Shown: positions 36,589 to 46,251 of the stretch, piece by piece
Layout of the letters: each line of letters opens with the position of its first letter
How positions within the stretch are numbered: the first letter of the stretch is position 1
Source of the DNA: Chitinispirillales bacterium ANBcel5
GTDB lineage: Bacteria > Fibrobacterota > Chitinivibrionia > Chitinivibrionales > Chitinispirillaceae
Reading direction: 5' to 3'
Length of the DNA: 64,000 bases
NCBI GenBank assembly: GCA_029688955.1
Contig: JARUKZ010000003.1
Coordinates: forward strand, 146,529-210,528
The notes under the pieces: model-generated
Told to the model about the DNA's origin: nothing
Database searches by the model: none
What the model saw: the letters and a program-made list of their open reading frames with translations, nothing else
Made by a program: the position numbers and the translations under genes

Positions 36589-37809
36589 TTACTTTTGAGT
36601 TGAAAAATTCTCCAAAGGAACTCCAAATACGTAGATATTATCCAGAAAAATTTCTATAGGAGCATCTATCTCATTATGATGATCACTGATTTCAAATTCC
36701 AACATTTTAACATACAAGGAATACACATCCCAGGGCTGATACTCTCCCCAGACATGAAATGTTGAAATGGAATTCAAATCAAGACTATGTCTCTGCCACT
36801 CTGAACCGGTCTCAACTACCCACCCATAGGCAAGCACCGAATCACTGAAAACTCCGGATGCCGTTTTAAGAGAAACCCTCAAGGTTCCTGACCCTCTCGC
36901 ATCAAACTCGATCTTTTCAAAACCGCTAAAATCAACGTACTGTCTCATATTTGAAAGAAACAATCCGACACCCGCATAAGGATACTCAAAGCCGGATCTT
37001 AATGTGGTTGACAATTTCATACTGTTTGATACGTCATCAGGGACGACCGAGATTTCCATTGTTGTGTTCCCGCCAAAATCTCTTGAATCATAAAAACTGT
37101 ACCATGTTGTTCCACCATTTACGGTTCCCAGTTGAGTCTGCTGTTCAGATAATTCAAAATCATCGACAAGGATCCCTCCTCTGTTAGTCTCAGTTTCGAG
37201 TATATAATTTGAACCGGCTGTAAGCTCTACAGTCCTTAAAAATGAATAAGAGGACAGTCCCGGTGAAGAGGACTCTTTGATAAAGAGCGGAAACAGGCCT
37301 TCAGGCACACGATCGATTTCAAAAGAGGACTGATCATCAACAGCCCCCCAGAGGTCTGTGCCGTACACATAAACCTTCTCAACCTGTTCACTTTCGATAT
37401 TTCCTCTGAGAGAGGCATGTGCCTTTAATACTTTAAAGTATTCCCTGGCACTGTCGGCAAAGACTGTATCAGCCCCAAAAATCATGAGTTGCTCTTTGTC
37501 GGAAGAGATTATTACATTAAAACCGTGAGCAGGAATGTCGGTAACAAAAAAGTGCCCGTTTTGATCGGTTCTCGTTGAATCGATAACGACACTCTCTCCT
37601 CTTTTTATTTTTTCCAACCATTGGCTGTTATCAATAATTTTGACAACAGCATCTGATGCCACACTGCCATCAGAGTATTGTACCTGACATATAATACGGG
37701 CCTCACCTTCAAACCCTCCTCCACCAGAAACTGGACTGGTACAGAAACTTATTGTGCAAACCAACAAAACAGATAATAAACAGAACAGCCATTTAAACCG
37801 ATACATCAT
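36589..37809 (-). CDS. Lipoprotein with regulatory-like beta domain and CBM-like C-terminus
   Basis: About 406 aa. Lipoprotein signal MMYRFKWLFCLLSVLLVC…SFC with lipobox Cys, then a Gly-rich spacer (PVSGGGGFEGEA). A carboxypeptidase regulatory-like domain follows (CQVQYSDGSVASDAVVKIID…DQNGHFFVTDIPAHGFNVIIS). The C-terminal 190 residues look like a CBM11/galactose-binding-like domain (GILVDDFELSEQQTQLG… ending IFLDNIYVFG). ATG 37809 chosen from AAGAGG upstream; longer in-frame starts lack one. It overlaps the upstream TIGR02147 gene by 17 nt. Such pairs recur in Fibrobacter. Function unknown; likely surface-exposed. Confidence 0.75.
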   Translation of the reverse strand: MMYRFKWLFCLLSVLLVCTISFCTSPVSGGGGFEGEARIICQVQYSDGSVASDAVVKIIDNSQWLEKIKRGESVVIDSTRTDQNGHFFVTDIPAHGFNVIISSDKEQLMIFGADTVFADSAREYFKVLKAHASLRGNIESEQVEKVYVYGTDLWGAVDDQSSFEIDRVPEGLFPLFIKESSSPGLSSYSFLRTVELTAGSNYILETETNRGGILVDDFELSEQQTQLGTVNGGTTWYSFYDSRDFGGNTTMEISVVPDDVSNSMKLSTTLRSGFEYPYAGVGLFLSNMRQYVDFSGFEKIEFDARGSGTLRVSLKTASGVFSDSVLAYGWVVETGSEWQRHSLDLNSISTFHVWGEYQPWDVYSLYVKMLEFEISDHHNEIDAPIEIFLDNIYVFGVPLENFSTQK

Positions 37810-38689
37810 CAATCCTCTTTGACATAGGAAAGGCATTAAACTGAAAATGGTACACACGGTCAGGGTCATTGTCGTTTTTAGCCAGCTCCAGAATTTTTCG
37901 CCTGAATGCCCTTAGTTCATCCCGGATCAGTTCGTAATTTTTTTCTGAAATAGAAACTGTGGCCCAGGAGATGGTCCGCTCTTCCCGTGGAACGTTGTGC
38001 AGAGCATCCCGTGCAAGGTCAAAGGTACTTTCAACATATTTACTAAGTGCCTCAGTAGGCATTTCAGTGCCGGTACTGATAAGGGGATCTGTTCGAGCGT
38101 ATACTCCCCGTTCATCTCTTTTTATCATTTTAAGCTTCTCAAGTACCTGTACAGCTCTTTTAGCTTCTTCGGGAGTAACCGATGGCACAACTTTGCGGGC
38201 CAGATCTCTGTAATCGCCTTTGAACGGCTGAATCGCTATTATTTCCCGAATCGTACTGTAATACCATCGTTCGCAGAATTCATAGCTTTGGCTATCAATC
38301 ACCCTGCATCTAAATTCTTTAAATGACACAAGTTTTTCGAGAAATTTACCTTTATCTTCATGCCCCTTCGCCTGACAATACAATACAAGAGTCTGAAAAT
38401 ACTCCCTCTCTCTTCGATTAAGACCCAGAAAAGAGATAAAACCCTCCATATAGCTCAGTGACAGCTTTACTTCTCCATTAAGAATGAGACAAAGATGCCC
38501 GGTAGACTTAAATCCGGTCTTCTGAGCCATGTATCTGAATGAGTAGATCGGATTATGTTTCTTTTTACTCGATAACCAGTCCCGAAGATACTTCCTGAAA
38601 TCGGTATATTCGAATACGCAGGGAATATCTACAGGTCTTTTTGTATTCCTTTTTTCTGAAGCTAAACGTTTCTTTTCTTCCGGGGTCAT
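37793..38689 (-). CDS. TIGR02147 family protein
   Basis: 298 aa. Matches the paralogous family expanded in Fibrobacter: N-terminal FEYTDFRKYLRDWLSSKKKHNP and FSYRYMAQKTGFKSTGHLCLILNGEVKLS-like block (here YSFRYMAQKTGFKS, helix-turn-helix-like), FLGLNRREREYFQTLVLYCQA, REIIAIQPFKGDYRDLARKV and C-terminal RDELRAFRRKILELAKND. Thought to be regulatory. AGAGG before the ATG. Overlaps the lipoprotein gene downstream, so the two form one unit. This family is the best taxonomic pointer in the window. Confidence 0.88.
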   Translation of the reverse strand: MTPEEKKRLASEKRNTKRPVDIPCVFEYTDFRKYLRDWLSSKKKHNPIYSFRYMAQKTGFKSTGHLCLILNGEVKLSLSYMEGFISFLGLNRREREYFQTLVLYCQAKGHEDKGKFLEKLVSFKEFRCRVIDSQSYEFCERWYYSTIREIIAIQPFKGDYRDLARKVVPSVTPEEAKRAVQVLEKLKMIKRDERGVYARTDPLISTGTEMPTEALSKYVESTFDLARDALHNVPREERTISWATVSISEKNYELIRDELRAFRRKILELAKNDNDPDRVYHFQFNAFPMSKRIDDVSV

Positions 38690-38852
38690 CTTTTCCTCTT
38701 AAAATCACGATTTTTTCTTTGGTACCATTATATCCCACAAACACAACTTTTTAAAGGTGAATTCAGTGCAGGGTGCCGCGGAAATGAAATGCCAAGGTAC
38801 GATAGATTGTCAACCCGATGACGGCTGACAATCATCATAGCCCTATTTAAAT

Positions 38853-40814
38853 TCACCTGGTCCAAAAAGTAAGTCTGTTTGTAACAGTGCTGCCGTCCTG
38901 TGTAAAAGTGATCAGCAGTAAATGCCTCCCCCTTAGAGGTGATAGAGTCAGGCTGATTGCATTGCCTGCTCCACTGTTTGAGGCAACTAGCCTTCCACGC
39001 ATATCAAAAGCATTGATAGTCCATGGGGAAGCACTTCGTGAAAAATATTCAACATTATTATTCACAACTTTCATTTTGGGTGTTGCTGAGTAATTTAATC
39101 TCTCTTTTGTTATATTTGATGAAGCTGCCTGGCGGAGTTCGACATTATCTATTGAAATAGTAGAGCCACCAGTACCCATATTGAACTCTAATCTCGAATC
39201 AGTGTCTGTTTCATTGCCCATGGTGAATGTATAGGTGTATCTCTGCATAGATGTGGAAAGTGTGATATCCTGGGAAAAATATTCCGTCCAGGGTGTACCA
39301 TTGTATTTTAATGCCAGTAGCATGTCCCTCTCTTCGCCAGCCATTGCATCAAATGAGATGGTGTAGTCTTTGCCTTCCTCCAGAAAAATACCTCGCTGAG
39401 TCATTTGCACATGCCACACATCAGTTCCTCCATCGGCGATGGAAACCACAGCTTTACCAGTATCTGTGGAAAGTGATGCAGATGCACCATCTTCAGCGTG
39501 AACATACCATGACCAACCCTCGTTACCAGCCAAAAAATCGCCGTTTACCAGCATCGGGGCATCAGGATCAGGAATAAAAGTCGCAGTTACCGATATATTG
39601 TCGTCCATTGTCAGGGTGATAGAATCATTTGTGGACTCCATATCACCACTCCACCCCTGAAAAACATAACGGTCTGAAGGCAATGCTTTTAAACCTATCA
39701 CTGTCCCGTGATCAACAAAAGTGGATGTTGGGTTCCTTAAAACAATGCCCTCTCCCTCCACTTTAACTTCAAGCCTTACTCCATCTCCGGAACAGGAGCC
39801 GTTTAGCATTGACAATGGCCTGACTGCTGTGTTCTGTATGCTGTTAGTATCACTCTCGACAACCACCTGTCCCCACATCCCATCATTGGGGGTATCACGC
39901 CAGTTACCGTATATTCCATCGGTGGTCATTCCCATCTCAGCACAATCCCCATTTGCTACCCATCCCCAGGACCATGCCAGATGACCGATATCAAGTCGAC
40001 GGCATTCTGCCAACAGGTGGCGGTAATCAAAGTGGCGACTGCAGTTCACCCCCATAGGCGCAAACTCCCCGATATGCAGTGGCATGCCATCATCAGCAGC
40101 TTTCTGCAGCTCCCTTGTTACGCGCGCACTGGCTCCATCGTTGGGGTCTATCCACCACGTATGTACAGAAAACATAATATTTTTAAGCGGATCGTGATCG
40201 AGCAATTCCTGCCATGTATTATGAAGAACTGTGATATTCTGTCCCCATCCCGGAGCATCTATAATAAGGGGCACCCGGTAACCGGCATCACGCATCCTGG
40301 TTATAGCGGTTTTGTACGTACTAAGAAAATCTGCATTTGAGACATTGTGATTACCTGCCTCATTAGCGATGTTTATAAGCAGGTATTCCTCATGTTGATT
40401 CAGAGTGTTAACCACCTCAGGACGTACCCACCAGTCTACCATAGCGGGGACATCTTCAAGACGCCCGGTGGCATCGTGCAGTTCCGGCATGGGTATCATA
40501 TTATGAGCAACGCAATTGCGAATGTTGGCATCCAGTGTTGAAACCGCGCCGCTTGTCGTCCATACGATACGAACAACATTTGCACCGGTTTTCTCGATTT
40601 CAGGATAAATACTGGCCCCATTCTCATTTCCCGACGCCCAAACAAACATCTCATTTACCCCGATAAGGATTACCTTTTCACCACACCTGTCATAGAGATG
40701 TCTTCCTACAACCCGAAAACCGGGCAGATCACGATCATCGGAAAATGATTGTGTTATAAAAATAAAGAATAAAGCGAAACAGAACAGAAGCGTTCCCTTA
40801 AGGCTCGGCCTCAT
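38853..40814 (-). CDS. Secreted GH5-family glycoside hydrolase with InlB-like, CBM and sorting modules
   Basis: 653 aa. Signal peptide (…LFFIFITQSFS). The GH5 catalytic domain spans about 30-310, with acid/base Glu at about 152 (LINIANEAGNH) and nucleophile at about 250 (PLHIGEFAP); HTWW and AWSWGW complete the barrel. The GVN…WASG start suggests a mannanase-type GH5 subfamily, but that is uncertain. A divergent InlB-like repeat follows (GYVFQGWSGDMES-type, about 355-420), then a CBM4/9/35-like jelly roll (LVNGDFLAGNEGWSW, about 430-575). The C-terminal sorting-like module (FDMRGRLVASNS…GRHLLLITF) resembles those of Fibrobacter secreted enzymes. ATG 40814 preferred over 40817 by spacing to AGGAGG. 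Confidence 0.85.
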   Translation of the reverse strand: MRPSLKGTLLFCFALFFIFITQSFSDDRDLPGFRVVGRHLYDRCGEKVILIGVNEMFVWASGNENGASIYPEIEKTGANVVRIVWTTSGAVSTLDANIRNCVAHNMIPMPELHDATGRLEDVPAMVDWWVRPEVVNTLNQHEEYLLINIANEAGNHNVSNADFLSTYKTAITRMRDAGYRVPLIIDAPGWGQNITVLHNTWQELLDHDPLKNIMFSVHTWWIDPNDGASARVTRELQKAADDGMPLHIGEFAPMGVNCSRHFDYRHLLAECRRLDIGHLAWSWGWVANGDCAEMGMTTDGIYGNWRDTPNDGMWGQVVVESDTNSIQNTAVRPLSMLNGSCSGDGVRLEVKVEGEGIVLRNPTSTFVDHGTVIGLKALPSDRYVFQGWSGDMESTNDSITLTMDDNISVTATFIPDPDAPMLVNGDFLAGNEGWSWYVHAEDGASASLSTDTGKAVVSIADGGTDVWHVQMTQRGIFLEEGKDYTISFDAMAGEERDMLLALKYNGTPWTEYFSQDITLSTSMQRYTYTFTMGNETDTDSRLEFNMGTGGSTISIDNVELRQAASSNITKERLNYSATPKMKVVNNNVEYFSRSASPWTINAFDMRGRLVASNSGAGNAISLTLSPLRGRHLLLITFTQDGSTVTNRLTFWTR

Positions 40815-41400
40815 CATATCCTCCTGTGTTTTAAATATAAAATGCTATTTTTGTGTAATCTACAAAAACCACTCACTTATTGATATGATTTTAAGCCCTT
40901 TTGAGAAATTTCCGTCCTATATTTAGTACATAGAGCAGCTACATCCCGACTTTCAGATGCTCTCAAACTGAGGGCTGGCGATCCGCGAAGACGCGGCGGC
41001 TCTCCTGCGGGCTCGTCGTACCTCCTCGGCCAAAGCTACTGGTCGCAGAAGACTGCGCCGGCGTAGCTTTGTCAAAAGGGCTAACTAAAGTTACGCCCTT
41101 TTCCCTCCGTCCCGCCTATCGCGGTCCTACCGCGAGGTTTTTCTTAGCACTTTACCTGTCAGTATTTTATTATGCAGTTAAAGAGCAAAGACTATGAAGT
41201 TTCTGTGTTCAGGGTTTTCTCTTATGCATCAAGCAAATGATTCAGATTTCCAATCAGGTTATTTTTTTTCTGCAAAAAGCCAGGTTTTTTAAGACATGTA
41301 ATGCACTAAAGGAAAGACCCATACAGAAATGCGCAACAATTTTCCCTTTGAGATCACTTTCTGATAACCACATGTTTAATGAGTGAAATTGGGGGATTGC
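40815..41400. other. Structured, GC-rich intergenic stretch
   Basis: From about 40960 to 41150 the base composition jumps to GC-rich with nested hairpins: AAAGCTAC/GTAGCTTT at 41032-41070 enclosing CGCAG/CTGCG; AAGGGC…GCCCTT at 41077-41101; CGCGG/CCGCG near 41120-41135 followed by a T-run. It looks like a dispersed repeat or structured RNA; no protein coding. Confidence 0.45.
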
Positions 41401-41810
41401 GAAGTGCTTTGAAGGCACAGTAGAACTCGACGGAATTCATTCCGACATATTCATCGATACTGAAGAGTTATTACTAAGAACTGCGGTAGGTAACATTAAA
41501 GATTAAATGCTTAAGGGGCCAGTTAAGATCGGATATTATGATTTCAGACTGGTATGCGAACGGTACAAGGTTCCTTATAAAATAACTCTTTTAATCAGTG
41601 ATATTTTCGATTCGATGCCCGAGGAGAAACCGGGATCAATTTAACACCATGTTTACCTATTACGAACTTATACTTGAAAATAATTCCGAAGGAGCTGATG
41701 AACTCAGGGAAAACCTTGGAGATAATTTCGAGGTGCTGTATAGTTTGTATAAAAATAATTTGTATGAAATAATTATTCTGGTAGATAATATCATTGTTAA
41801 CCACGAATGA
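41401..41810 (+). pseudogene. Short consecutive ORFs, possibly a decayed gene
   Basis: Three short stretches with coding-like composition follow each other in shifting frames. One is KCFEGTVELDGIHSDIFIDT… ending with a stop at 41504; another is a 45-codon ORF from ATG 41507 (GPVKIGYYDFRLVCERY) to 41644; the third is TYYELILENNSEGADELREN… to a stop at 41810. No family recognised. They may be parts of one frameshifted gene; alternatively, chance. Confidence 0.3.
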
Positions 41811-42237
41811 ATTCGGGGGCAACATCCTCTTTGACGCGTTTTTTCGGGGGGCATCGTGGATTTTGCCGATAGAGTACTAAGAATATGAACTGTCGCACTG
41901 AGGGTTAGAAATCCAACAAAAACGACAGTAACTTCAATACTACTGCAAGAAAATTCCCTTCAACTTATGAGCTCCCTGTTGCTAATGTTCCTTGAATGGT
42001 AACAAAAGAGAGCATTTCTGGTGCCAATTGGGAAACAGACTATTTTTTCCATGCATCTGCACCCATTCTATCAAAATAAAACAACACCCAGATGAGGAAT
42101 ATTAGCTTATCCCCCATACAATCATATATTTTGCATGATACTTCAAAAACCAATCGATCTGCTCCGTATCCGTACCTGCCCTCGATTGCAATGCTTAGCT
42201 GAACACAAATTCAGTTTAAATTAATTTTCTTTAGACC

Positions 42238-42252
42238 AAGGAGTCTACTATT
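42238..42252 (+). promoter_or_regulatory. Ribosome binding site and ATT start of the helicase
   Basis: AAGGAG at 42238-42243, six-base spacer, ATT at 42250. There is no ATG, GTG or TTG in frame between here and 42484. Few bacterial genes are known to start at ATT (infC, pcnB). Confidence 0.65.
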
Positions 42253-43578
42253 CGTTTTAATGAATTACCTCTGCACCCCTCCATTCTTCAGGCTGTTGCC
42301 CGTGAAGGCTACCAGACACCCACATCCATCCAGAGTCAGGCAATACCGGCCGTTGTAAAAGGAAAAGACCTTCTGGGTATTGCCCAGACCGGAACAGGTA
42401 AAACAGCCGCATTTGCGCTACCGATTCTTCATCGGCTGGCAGCAAACAAATTTGGCAGAAAGCCAGGCTCAACACGTGCACTTGTGCTTGTTCCTACACG
42501 CGAACTTGCAGTTCAGGTTGAAAAGAGTTTTATTTCCTACGGCGCGCATCTTAATCTGCGTTCAACCTGTATCTTTGGAGGTGTCAGCGGCGGAGCTCAG
42601 AAGAAGGCAATGGCCAGGGGTGTAGATATTCTGGTCGCGACACCAGGGCGCTTGTTGGATCTGCTCTCACAAGGCGCTCTTACACTTAAGAATCTTAGCG
42701 CTTTTGTTCTTGATGAAGCAGACCGCATGCTTGACATGGGCTTTATTCATGATATCCGCAAAATCGTTGCGCTGCTTCCTTCAAAGCGTCAAAACCTGTT
42801 CTTTTCTGCGACTATGCCACGGAATATCGCAGGACTTGCTTCCAATATTCTTAAAAATCCTCAACGCGTTGAAGTAACTCCGGCATCTACACCGGTTGAA
42901 ATAATCGATCAGATCGTTTACAGTGCCGAGAGAAATGAAAAACAGAAACTCCTTACAAATCTTCTTGCTAACAAAGATATCACCCGTGCCATTGTTTTTA
43001 CCCGTACCAAACACGGTGCGAATAAAGTGTGTGAAAATTTGCTCAGGGCGGGTATCTCCTCGGCTGCTATTCATGGAAACAAATCGCAGAATCAAAGACA
43101 GGAAGCGCTTGGAGCTTTTCAGAGAGGCTCAGTCAGAGTGCTTGTAGCTACCGATATCGCGGCAAGAGGTATCGATGTCTTTGAAGTAAGCCACGTTTTC
43201 AATTACGACATTCCGGAAGTAGCAGAGACCTATGTTCACCGAATCGGTAGAACCGCACGCGCCGGGGCATCGGGGTTTGCAATAAGCTTCTGTTCTCAAA
43301 TGGAAAAGGGATATTTAGCTGCGATCGACCGTCTTATCCATCGCGCGATCCCTCGGGGTAATACAGGTAGTGTTCTAAAAAAAAGTGGTGTTGCCGCCAG
43401 TTCAAAAAGCTCTCCTTCGGGGGGCCTTGATAGAGAACGGAAAACTTGTCCACCTGCTCCTTTGAGATCTTTTTCGAACCAGCAGAAACCATATGGGAAG
43501 AAGAACTTTAAATCACCGTCCGGAAGATCTAACCGACCCTTTCGCAAACGTAGGGCTTTTCAAAAACAGGAAAACTGA
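42250..43578 (+). CDS. DEAD-box RNA helicase with apparent ATT start codon
   Basis: 442 aa, RhlE-like length. All helicase motifs present: Q motif (GYQTPTSIQSQ), Walker A AQTGTGKT (45-52), PTRELAVQV, TPGRLLDLL, DEAD at 155-158, FFSATMPRN, ARGIDVFEVSHV and HRIGRTARAG; basic C-terminal tail. The only canonical in-frame starter (GTG 42484) would delete the Q motif and Walker A. ATT at 42250 lies 6 bases after a perfect AAGGAG (42238-42243), and the protein from there begins (M)RFNELPLHPSILQAV, exactly as RhlE proteins begin. An in-frame stop lies just upstream at 42232-42234, so no longer form exists. Either a genuine ATT start or a lost ATG. Confidence 0.85.
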   Translation: MRFNELPLHPSILQAVAREGYQTPTSIQSQAIPAVVKGKDLLGIAQTGTGKTAAFALPILHRLAANKFGRKPGSTRALVLVPTRELAVQVEKSFISYGAHLNLRSTCIFGGVSGGAQKKAMARGVDILVATPGRLLDLLSQGALTLKNLSAFVLDEADRMLDMGFIHDIRKIVALLPSKRQNLFFSATMPRNIAGLASNILKNPQRVEVTPASTPVEIIDQIVYSAERNEKQKLLTNLLANKDITRAIVFTRTKHGANKVCENLLRAGISSAAIHGNKSQNQRQEALGAFQRGSVRVLVATDIAARGIDVFEVSHVFNYDIPEVAETYVHRIGRTARAGASGFAISFCSQMEKGYLAAIDRLIHRAIPRGNTGSVLKKSGVAASSKSSPSGGLDRERKTCPPAPLRSFSNQQKPYGKKNFKSPSGRSNRPFRKRRAFQKQEN

Positions 43579-44212
43579 TTCTCGGCACAGTAGTTTACAC
43601 AAGGTATCGATCCCGCGGACCGATCGATTCTTCCCGACAATTACCGTTTAATTTTTTGGGGTCCGCATTTTTTCTTTTTCCCCCTCGTGATCACCAGCCA
43701 GCAGTCTTACATTCAGCCACTCCGATCTTTTTGTATCAGTAGATACTGCGATATAGAAGTTCAGGTAGATCTAATATGAACGTGTTATCTGAATTTTTGA
43801 GCATCGCAAATCGCTGCTTTTTAAAATGATGCGCTGGTTCGACCTGTTTGATTACAGCTTATTCATACATAAACACTTAAAATCTTTACAAGGCCCCTCA
43901 CTGAAGCCGATGATGATACTACAAACCAATCTACAAGTGAGACAGATCCAGAGAGCTCGATCTTTTCCGCCTTCAAAGATAAAAGACGCTCTGGACTTTA
44001 TTGAAGTATCGCAGGGTGAAAATATGGTGCACGGGTTCTGGTTCTTGTAACTGAAGGCGACTATTTTGAATTTTACGATCCTTCTTTCAATCTATATTGA
44101 GAAGGATTCCAAGCGTCTTAAGGGTCTCCTCACAGAGAGCACAATCGACTTTAAAACCGATAACGGCAAATTTGAAAGACTCGACACAGAGATGGCGATG
44201 CGCCCACCGGCT
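43579..44212. other. Intergenic between the helicase and the DUF6263-like gene
   Basis: About 630 bp. Short coding-like fragments are visible (for example VLVLVTEGDYFEFYDPSFNLY near 44020-44095, then a stop), interrupted by stops in all frames. These could be relics; no family recognised. Confidence 0.3.
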
Positions 44213-45157
44213 TCACTCCACCGTCGTCATTATCGTTTTTGTCTTCGTACTCATTGGAATCTTCATCCCTCCAGTCCCTTCCATTCCGGGAATGACCATC
44301 TCTGCATCACCAGCCAAATCCTGTTCCAATGTAGTTTTTACAGGCCAAAAGGTGACAGGGTCCAGTACCATCTTACCATTCTGTTCCCCCTCCATGGAGA
44401 GCTTCATCTCTGCAGGTCCCAGGTTGATAGTCGGTATATCGTCGGACTTAGATACCCTGCTTTTAAAATCTAAAACAATTCTTTCCGCACTAATCTCCTC
44501 GAGCGAATAGTGCGTAACTACATCCATAGCTGCCATACCAAGGTTCAGAGATACGCTCTGGTCCCATTTCGAGCCAACAGCTACCGGTTCATCGGGAAAT
44601 GCTCCCGAAACATGTTGAAACATTTCAACCAGTGCTTCTTCTGAAACGATCTGAGAGAGAAACTCCTCTATAACAGGGTACAATTCCAAAGCTTGATCCT
44701 TATACTCCTCCTGATCTAAAACCGCACCAATTACACCTTGCATAATTTCATCAACACCACTAATATCTACAATTTTCCACTTGGGAGTGAGGCGAAAGTA
44801 GAATTTTTTTCCTACTAATACCTCATTTATCATTTCTGAGGCTGCATCCTCTCCAAATTCGTTAAGGTAAGGCATACTAGTGGATTTGGTTTCTTCATGC
44901 AAAGAATCGTATTTCATTGAAATTAGATAGGTACCGTCATCAAATACAGAATCTACAGTCTGAGTCGCGATGGTAACCATTTCACTTTCTACGTCAAATG
45001 TTTGCCCCTCAATACTTTGTTCGATATTTGATGTGGACACAACTTTTACCTTATATGAGTCCCCTTTATTAAGGCGCAGAGAAATATCTATCTGATCAGC
45101 ATTGGTTCTAAAAACAAGCAGTACTAACAGAGGAAGTGCAAAAACAGCCTTTTTCAT
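44213..45157 (-). CDS. Secreted DUF6263-like protein
   Basis: 314 aa from ATG 45157 (AGAAGGAAA upstream). Signal peptide MKKAVFALPLLVLLVFRTNA. The mature part is all beta-like, with ISLRLNKGDSYKVKVVSTS, GTYLISMKYDS, LTPKWKIVDISG, FPDEPVAVGSKWDQSVSL and DPVTFWPVKTTLEQDL. This pattern matches DUF6263-type proteins found in Bacteroidota and relatives, function unknown. Monocistronic. A 15-residue longer in-frame start at 45202 lacks a ribosome binding site. Confidence 0.7.
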   Translation of the reverse strand: MKKAVFALPLLVLLVFRTNADQIDISLRLNKGDSYKVKVVSTSNIEQSIEGQTFDVESEMVTIATQTVDSVFDDGTYLISMKYDSLHEETKSTSMPYLNEFGEDAASEMINEVLVGKKFYFRLTPKWKIVDISGVDEIMQGVIGAVLDQEEYKDQALELYPVIEEFLSQIVSEEALVEMFQHVSGAFPDEPVAVGSKWDQSVSLNLGMAAMDVVTHYSLEEISAERIVLDFKSRVSKSDDIPTINLGPAEMKLSMEGEQNGKMVLDPVTFWPVKTTLEQDLAGDAEMVIPGMEGTGGMKIPMSTKTKTIMTTVE

Positions 45158-45416
45158 ATGATTTCCTTCTGATTTAAGAACAATTTTTCTAATTAATTCC
45201 ATCTAATATAGATTGTCGTAAAGGAAAAAACAATCAAAGAACTCCCAAACTCTCATCTATTGAGCCAAAAGGGAATCGTTTGAAAAATCAGCATTTCACA
45301 ACACAAATACATGATCCCGTGTAGGATTAATAAGGCAGGTCTAAAGGTCAGGCACTGGAATAGTAGCTATCTGTTTAGAAATCAAAGACATAGAAAAGCG
45401 AAGACAGAGAACGGTT

Positions 45417-46085
45417 CTATTCTCCATCTTCTGTATGGATAAGATTACAACCCTTTAGGCCAAATAAAACCAACTCTTCCACCGTCTTTTCGATATCACC
45501 GATCTGTTGAGTGCGTCTCCATTCTCGGAAGATACTAAAAATGAGCCCCTCGATGCATGAGGCGATTCGGTCTGTGGATAGGGGGGTATCAATTACCTTT
45601 GCTTTTCTCGCCCACTCTACTGAATCGGTTATGTATTTACGGATTTTTTTTCTTTCGTTAAAGAGTTCACATTTGATTGAATCAAGTTTTGAGCCAGGTT
45701 CCTGAACATTAAAAACAGAGGAAAACTGTAATTCATCAAGAGTAACTAAAAAACTGAAATTGGAATGAAACGTATCCAGAATCGTTTCGATATAGTGTTT
45801 TAGATTAGTGCTGAAACTGTTTTCATTTGAGATGGAACTTGATGGATCACTTACGAATCGTTCACGAACCTTTACATGCTCACGCAACGCCAGAGCGAAA
45901 AAGATATTTTCTTTATCACTGTAATAGTTATATAGTGCAGCTTTGGAGAAACCAGCTTCTTTGGCAATATCTTCAAGGCGGGTGGGATGAAAGCCCTTAT
46001 CGGAGAAAACCGTCAGCGCTGCATCAAGTATAAGATTGTGTTTTATATCCCGAAGCATGGAAATGCGTTTCTTTCTGCGTTCCAT
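45417..46085 (-). CDS. TetR family regulator, probable repressor of the RND efflux operon
   Basis: 222 aa. N-terminal TetR helix-turn-helix: ILDAALTVFSDKGFHPTRLEDIAKEAGFSKAALYNYYSDKENIF (shown in part as LEDIAKEAGFSKAALYNYYSDKE), then a variable ligand-binding domain. Lies about 165 bp downstream of the RND gene on the same strand. AAGGAAG before ATG. AGTTTAAACT at 46109-46118, a 10-bp palindrome 24 bp before the start, is a candidate autoregulatory site. Confidence 0.88.
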   Translation of the reverse strand: MERRKKRISMLRDIKHNLILDAALTVFSDKGFHPTRLEDIAKEAGFSKAALYNYYSDKENIFFALALREHVKVRERFVSDPSSSISNENSFSTNLKHYIETILDTFHSNFSFLVTLDELQFSSVFNVQEPGSKLDSIKCELFNERKKIRKYITDSVEWARKAKVIDTPLSTDRIASCIEGLIFSIFREWRRTQQIGDIEKTVEELVLFGLKGCNLIHTEDGE

Positions 46086-46220
46086 ACAGTACTTCCTTAC
46101 TTTTCTATAGTTTAAACTGATCAGATGCTCTTAATTGTACCTATTATAATAAATATTCAGAGTTAGTGCAATGATGTGCTTAGCCAGTGACCTAATCATG
46201 CTTTGACAAAGAGAGTAAAT

Positions 46221-46245
46221 GAAGAGTGTATCAGATACACTCTTC
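46221..46245. terminator. 25-bp palindrome after the RND gene (terminator or operator)
   Basis: Perfect 12-bp arms (GAAGAGTGTATC and its complement) around one A, 6 bp past the RND stop. No strong T-run on the minus strand, so it could be a terminator or a regulator site in front of tetR. Confidence 0.5.
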
Positions 46246-46251
46246 AATAAT

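Noticed and set aside
42484..43578. GTG 42484 as start of the helicase
   Set aside because: It would remove the Q motif and Walker A, both encoded in frame just upstream after a good ribosome binding site.
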